A stretch of 7,715 bases of DNA from an uncultured Clostridia bacterium (GTDB lineage Bacteria > Bacillota > Clostridia > Oscillospirales > CAG-272). The notes beneath the pieces are model-generated. The model had not been told where the DNA came from and did no database searches. It saw only the letters and a program-made list of their open reading frames with translations. The stretch is from NCBI GenBank assembly GCA_947367285.1, contig CANBDB010000072.1:1-7715 (forward strand). The letters are read 5' to 3'. The translations under genes were made by a program, and so were the position numbers. Below, one piece after another: positions 5,824 to 7,715 of this stretch; within the stretch, counting starts at the first letter, position 1, and each line of letters starts with the position of its first letter.

Positions 5824-7670
5824 CAGCCTACCTCCTTGGGAATCGTAATAAGAACCTTCGTGCCAACGCCCAACGTACTCTCAATGTCAAGTGTTCCGTT
5901 AACCATTACCTTAAGTCTCTCACGAATATTTCTAAGACCTACGTGTTTTCTATCATCAATCAATGCACCCACGTCAAATCCTACACCGTCATCCTCCACA
6001 GAAACGCAATATGCAGTATCGGTTTCATATGCCAAAACATTGATCGTTCCACCGCGAGATAGCTTCATAAGACCGTGCTTGATGGCATTTTCTACTATCG
6101 GCTGTATAGTAAGTGCAGGAATATGGAAATCGTCCGAATTCGTTTCAAACGTAAAGGTCATATCCGGGAAGCGCACTTTTTCAATATTGATATAGTGATG
6201 CACGTGCTCCATTTCTTGGGACATTAAAATCGGCTTGGGATTATCGAGTTCTCCAAAATTACCTCGGAGATATTTAGCAAAATTATGTACAAGCTCTCCT
6301 GCCTTGGGAGGATCAAGCTTACATAACTGCTCTATGCTGCCAAGTGTATTATAAATAAAGTGAGGACGAATTTGGCTCATCATAGTAGAAATCCTGCTTC
6401 CCGCAAGCTCTGCGTTGAGAACGATCTTTTCCATCTCGAGCTCCTTTGCCTTTGATGCCGCATTTATGCTTTCAGGAATTAGTTTAAGAACCATAACCGT
6501 TGCTATAGCAAACAAAATGACGAAAACATATTGGGAAACAACACCGCCTTGCCAAGCGCCAAGCCACGTGCCAACAGCATCGATAGCAAGGGCAAATAAC
6601 GGAAGGGTCATCAACATATAAAGCCAGCGCTCTCTTGATTTGGAGTTTATAAACTCCTTTGCCAAGCAGAATATCAACACAATATTTGCAAGTATCTGCA
6701 CTGCTATCCAGAATACCCACGTATCATAAAAATTCACGTTACTTACTATGGGCAAAACAAAGCATACGGCATTTGCTGCTCCCAAAAGAATTACCGTTAT
6801 TTCCGCAACTTTTTTTGTCGCTTTAAGAAAATACGATATGCTCATTGATACGAACAACATATAGAACATCATTGAGCAGCCCAAAACGGTAGTATTGGTA
6901 ACTATGGATTCGCTCCAAAAGAAAACACCGTCAGCACTGTATGAAAAGTATGATCCCGCAAACAAAACCACAAGTCCGAGTAGCCAAATGAGTCTACTAC
7001 TTTTAATATGTATAAGGCTTGAGAACAGTGCAATACCGAGGAATACAACAGCAACGAGCATCAATAACGTACCCACGGTTCTCTGCGTCTCACCTTTGAT
7101 CAAAACGTCCTTTTCGAAGTCGATTCCCGTCCAAAAAGCGGTTGAGGAAAGCATTTCGTCAATCGCGTTTTCGTTTCCAAAGCTATGGGGGTTATTAACA
7201 ATAATTTCAATCGTTTCATCACTTTCGCTTGTAAAGTAATGTGCCGTCCAGCCAACGCCGCAATTAGTACTTCCGTACAGGGGATTTTCCATATCAATGA
7301 CGATGGGTTCCCCATCCCCTTCAATAAACGTCAAATTAATGTGATCCGTATAAAAGGCAACAGGTAGGTCTCCTCTGTAAATACCAACGTACTCACCGTC
7401 GGGCGCAAGCATATGCAAATTGCCTCGCAGGGTAACGTCGCCCTGTGTAGAAGAAATGTGTTCTCCCTTCACTATCTTATGCCACTCGCCTTCCCCAATT
7501 CGATACTCGCCATCAAAATATACCTGAGCTATCAAAGCCGGCATAGATTGGGGACTGGTGATATTATTAAAGCACAACAAAAGGAATGCAAGCAAAATCA
7601 AAATCAAGACTCCCACAATTGGCAAATATGCTTTTGTAAATATTTGAATTTTATTTTTGAAATCCTGCAT
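5823..7670 (-). CDS. LytS-class sensor histidine kinase with extracellular domain and seven-helix membrane region (7TMR-DISM-like)
   Basis: The 615-residue inner-membrane sensor has, in order: a signal anchor at about 15-35; an extracellular, mostly beta domain at 36-197 that probably binds the signal; seven hydrophobic helices between 198 and 397, the 7TMR-DISM layout; a helical linker at 398-433; then the kinase core. Phosphoacceptor H437 lies in SQIRPHFIYNTL, the His_kinase (PF06580) signature. The ATPase part shows the N box IQPIVENAIKHGL (N528), G1 VEDDGVGFD, and HVGLRNIRERL. All catalytic motifs are intact. I start at the ATG at 7670 because GGAGG stands five bases before it. A GTG at 7691 would add seven residues but has no visible RBS and lies at about the predicted transcription start. 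The stop overlaps the regulator's ATG by one base. The ligand is unknown; the extracellular domain gives no clear family match by eye. Confidence 0.92.
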   Translation of the reverse strand: MQDFKNKIQIFTKAYLPIVGVLILILLAFLLLCFNNITSPQSMPALIAQVYFDGEYRIGEGEWHKIVKGEHISSTQGDVTLRGNLHMLAPDGEYVGIYRGDLPVAFYTDHINLTFIEGDGEPIVIDMENPLYGSTNCGVGWTAHYFTSESDETIEIIVNNPHSFGNENAIDEMLSSTAFWTGIDFEKDVLIKGETQRTVGTLLMLVAVVFLGIALFSSLIHIKSSRLIWLLGLVVLFAGSYFSYSADGVFFWSESIVTNTTVLGCSMMFYMLFVSMSISYFLKATKKVAEITVILLGAANAVCFVLPIVSNVNFYDTWVFWIAVQILANIVLIFCLAKEFINSKSRERWLYMLMTLPLFALAIDAVGTWLGAWQGGVVSQYVFVILFAIATVMVLKLIPESINAASKAKELEMEKIVLNAELAGSRISTMMSQIRPHFIYNTLGSIEQLCKLDPPKAGELVHNFAKYLRGNFGELDNPKPILMSQEMEHVHHYINIEKVRFPDMTFTFETNSDDFHIPALTIQPIVENAIKHGLMKLSRGGTINVLAYETDTAYCVSVEDDGVGFDVGALIDDRKHVGLRNIRERLKVMVNGTLDIESTLGVGTKVLITIPKEVG

Positions 7671-7680
7671 TTTTACCTCC
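7671..7680 (-). promoter_or_regulatory. Ribosome binding site that fixes the kinase start
   Basis: GGAGGTAAAA directly precedes the ATG at 7670. It lies inside the reading frame opened by the GTG at 7691, so it argues for the internal ATG as the true start. Confidence 0.8.
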
Positions 7681-7696
7681 AAAATTTCCACTCAAC

Positions 7697-7702
7697 ATTA
7701 TA
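7697..7702 (-). promoter_or_regulatory. Putative -10 box of the kinase-regulator operon
   Basis: TATAAT in the minus-strand reading predicts transcription start near 7690, about 20 bases before the chosen ATG. A -35 box at usual spacing would fall beyond the window end and cannot be checked. The few remaining bases to 7715 contain no gene. Confidence 0.5.
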
Positions 7703-7715
7703 TCCATTAAACACA

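Noticed and set aside
5542..6195. Long open plus-strand frame (217 codons) opposite the kinase and regulator
   Set aside because: It crosses the junction of two clear minus-strand genes, and its translation is low in recognisable structure.
7671..7691. Extended kinase start at the GTG at 7691
   Set aside because: It lacks an RBS, lies at the predicted transcription start, and would place the strong GGAGG inside the coding region.

Overview
The window reads as a piece of a low-to-mid G+C Firmicutes (Clostridia-type) chromosome. The reasons are strong AGGAGG-type ribosome binding sites in front of every gene, TATAAT-like -10 boxes, short intergenic gaps and protein families typical of that group (LytS-class sensor kinase, REC-SARP regulator, SipW-type signal peptidase, DUF5305). 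I cannot name the species. Six genes are visible, all on the minus strand, and they fill almost the whole window. I see no RNA genes, insertion sequences, CRISPR arrays or phage genes.

Right part (7715 to 5047, read leftward): a two-component pair. A membrane sensor kinase (N-terminal signal anchor, extracellular domain, seven membrane helices, LytS-class kinase) is followed by a response regulator whose start codon overlaps the kinase stop codon. A -10 box lies just upstream of the kinase, and an intrinsic terminator closes the pair at 5011-5041.

Middle (5010 to 4855): a 156-base regulatory gap. It holds a large composite inverted repeat (4929-4969), a consensus TATAAT with a poor -35 box, and a short leader.

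Left part (4854 to 3): a four-gene operon-like run with gaps of 30 to 49 bases. It encodes a small TasA/camelysin-like secreted protein, a SipW-type (ER-type, Ser/His) signal peptidase with an unusual multi-membrane-helix N-terminal domain, a DUF5305 membrane protein with an extra cytosolic C-terminal part, and a large secreted protein. The large protein's signal peptide and mature N-terminus resemble those of the first gene.

Working model (inference): the kinase senses an envelope or external cue and the regulator activates the promoter at the dyad. The signal peptidase then processes both secreted proteins, which assemble into a surface fibre or matrix. DUF5305 would be a membrane-bound assembly or monitoring partner. 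The gene set parallels tapA-sipW-tasA of Bacillus subtilis, but the companion proteins and the added domains differ. The last gene ends 2 bases from the window edge, so the operon may continue beyond it.
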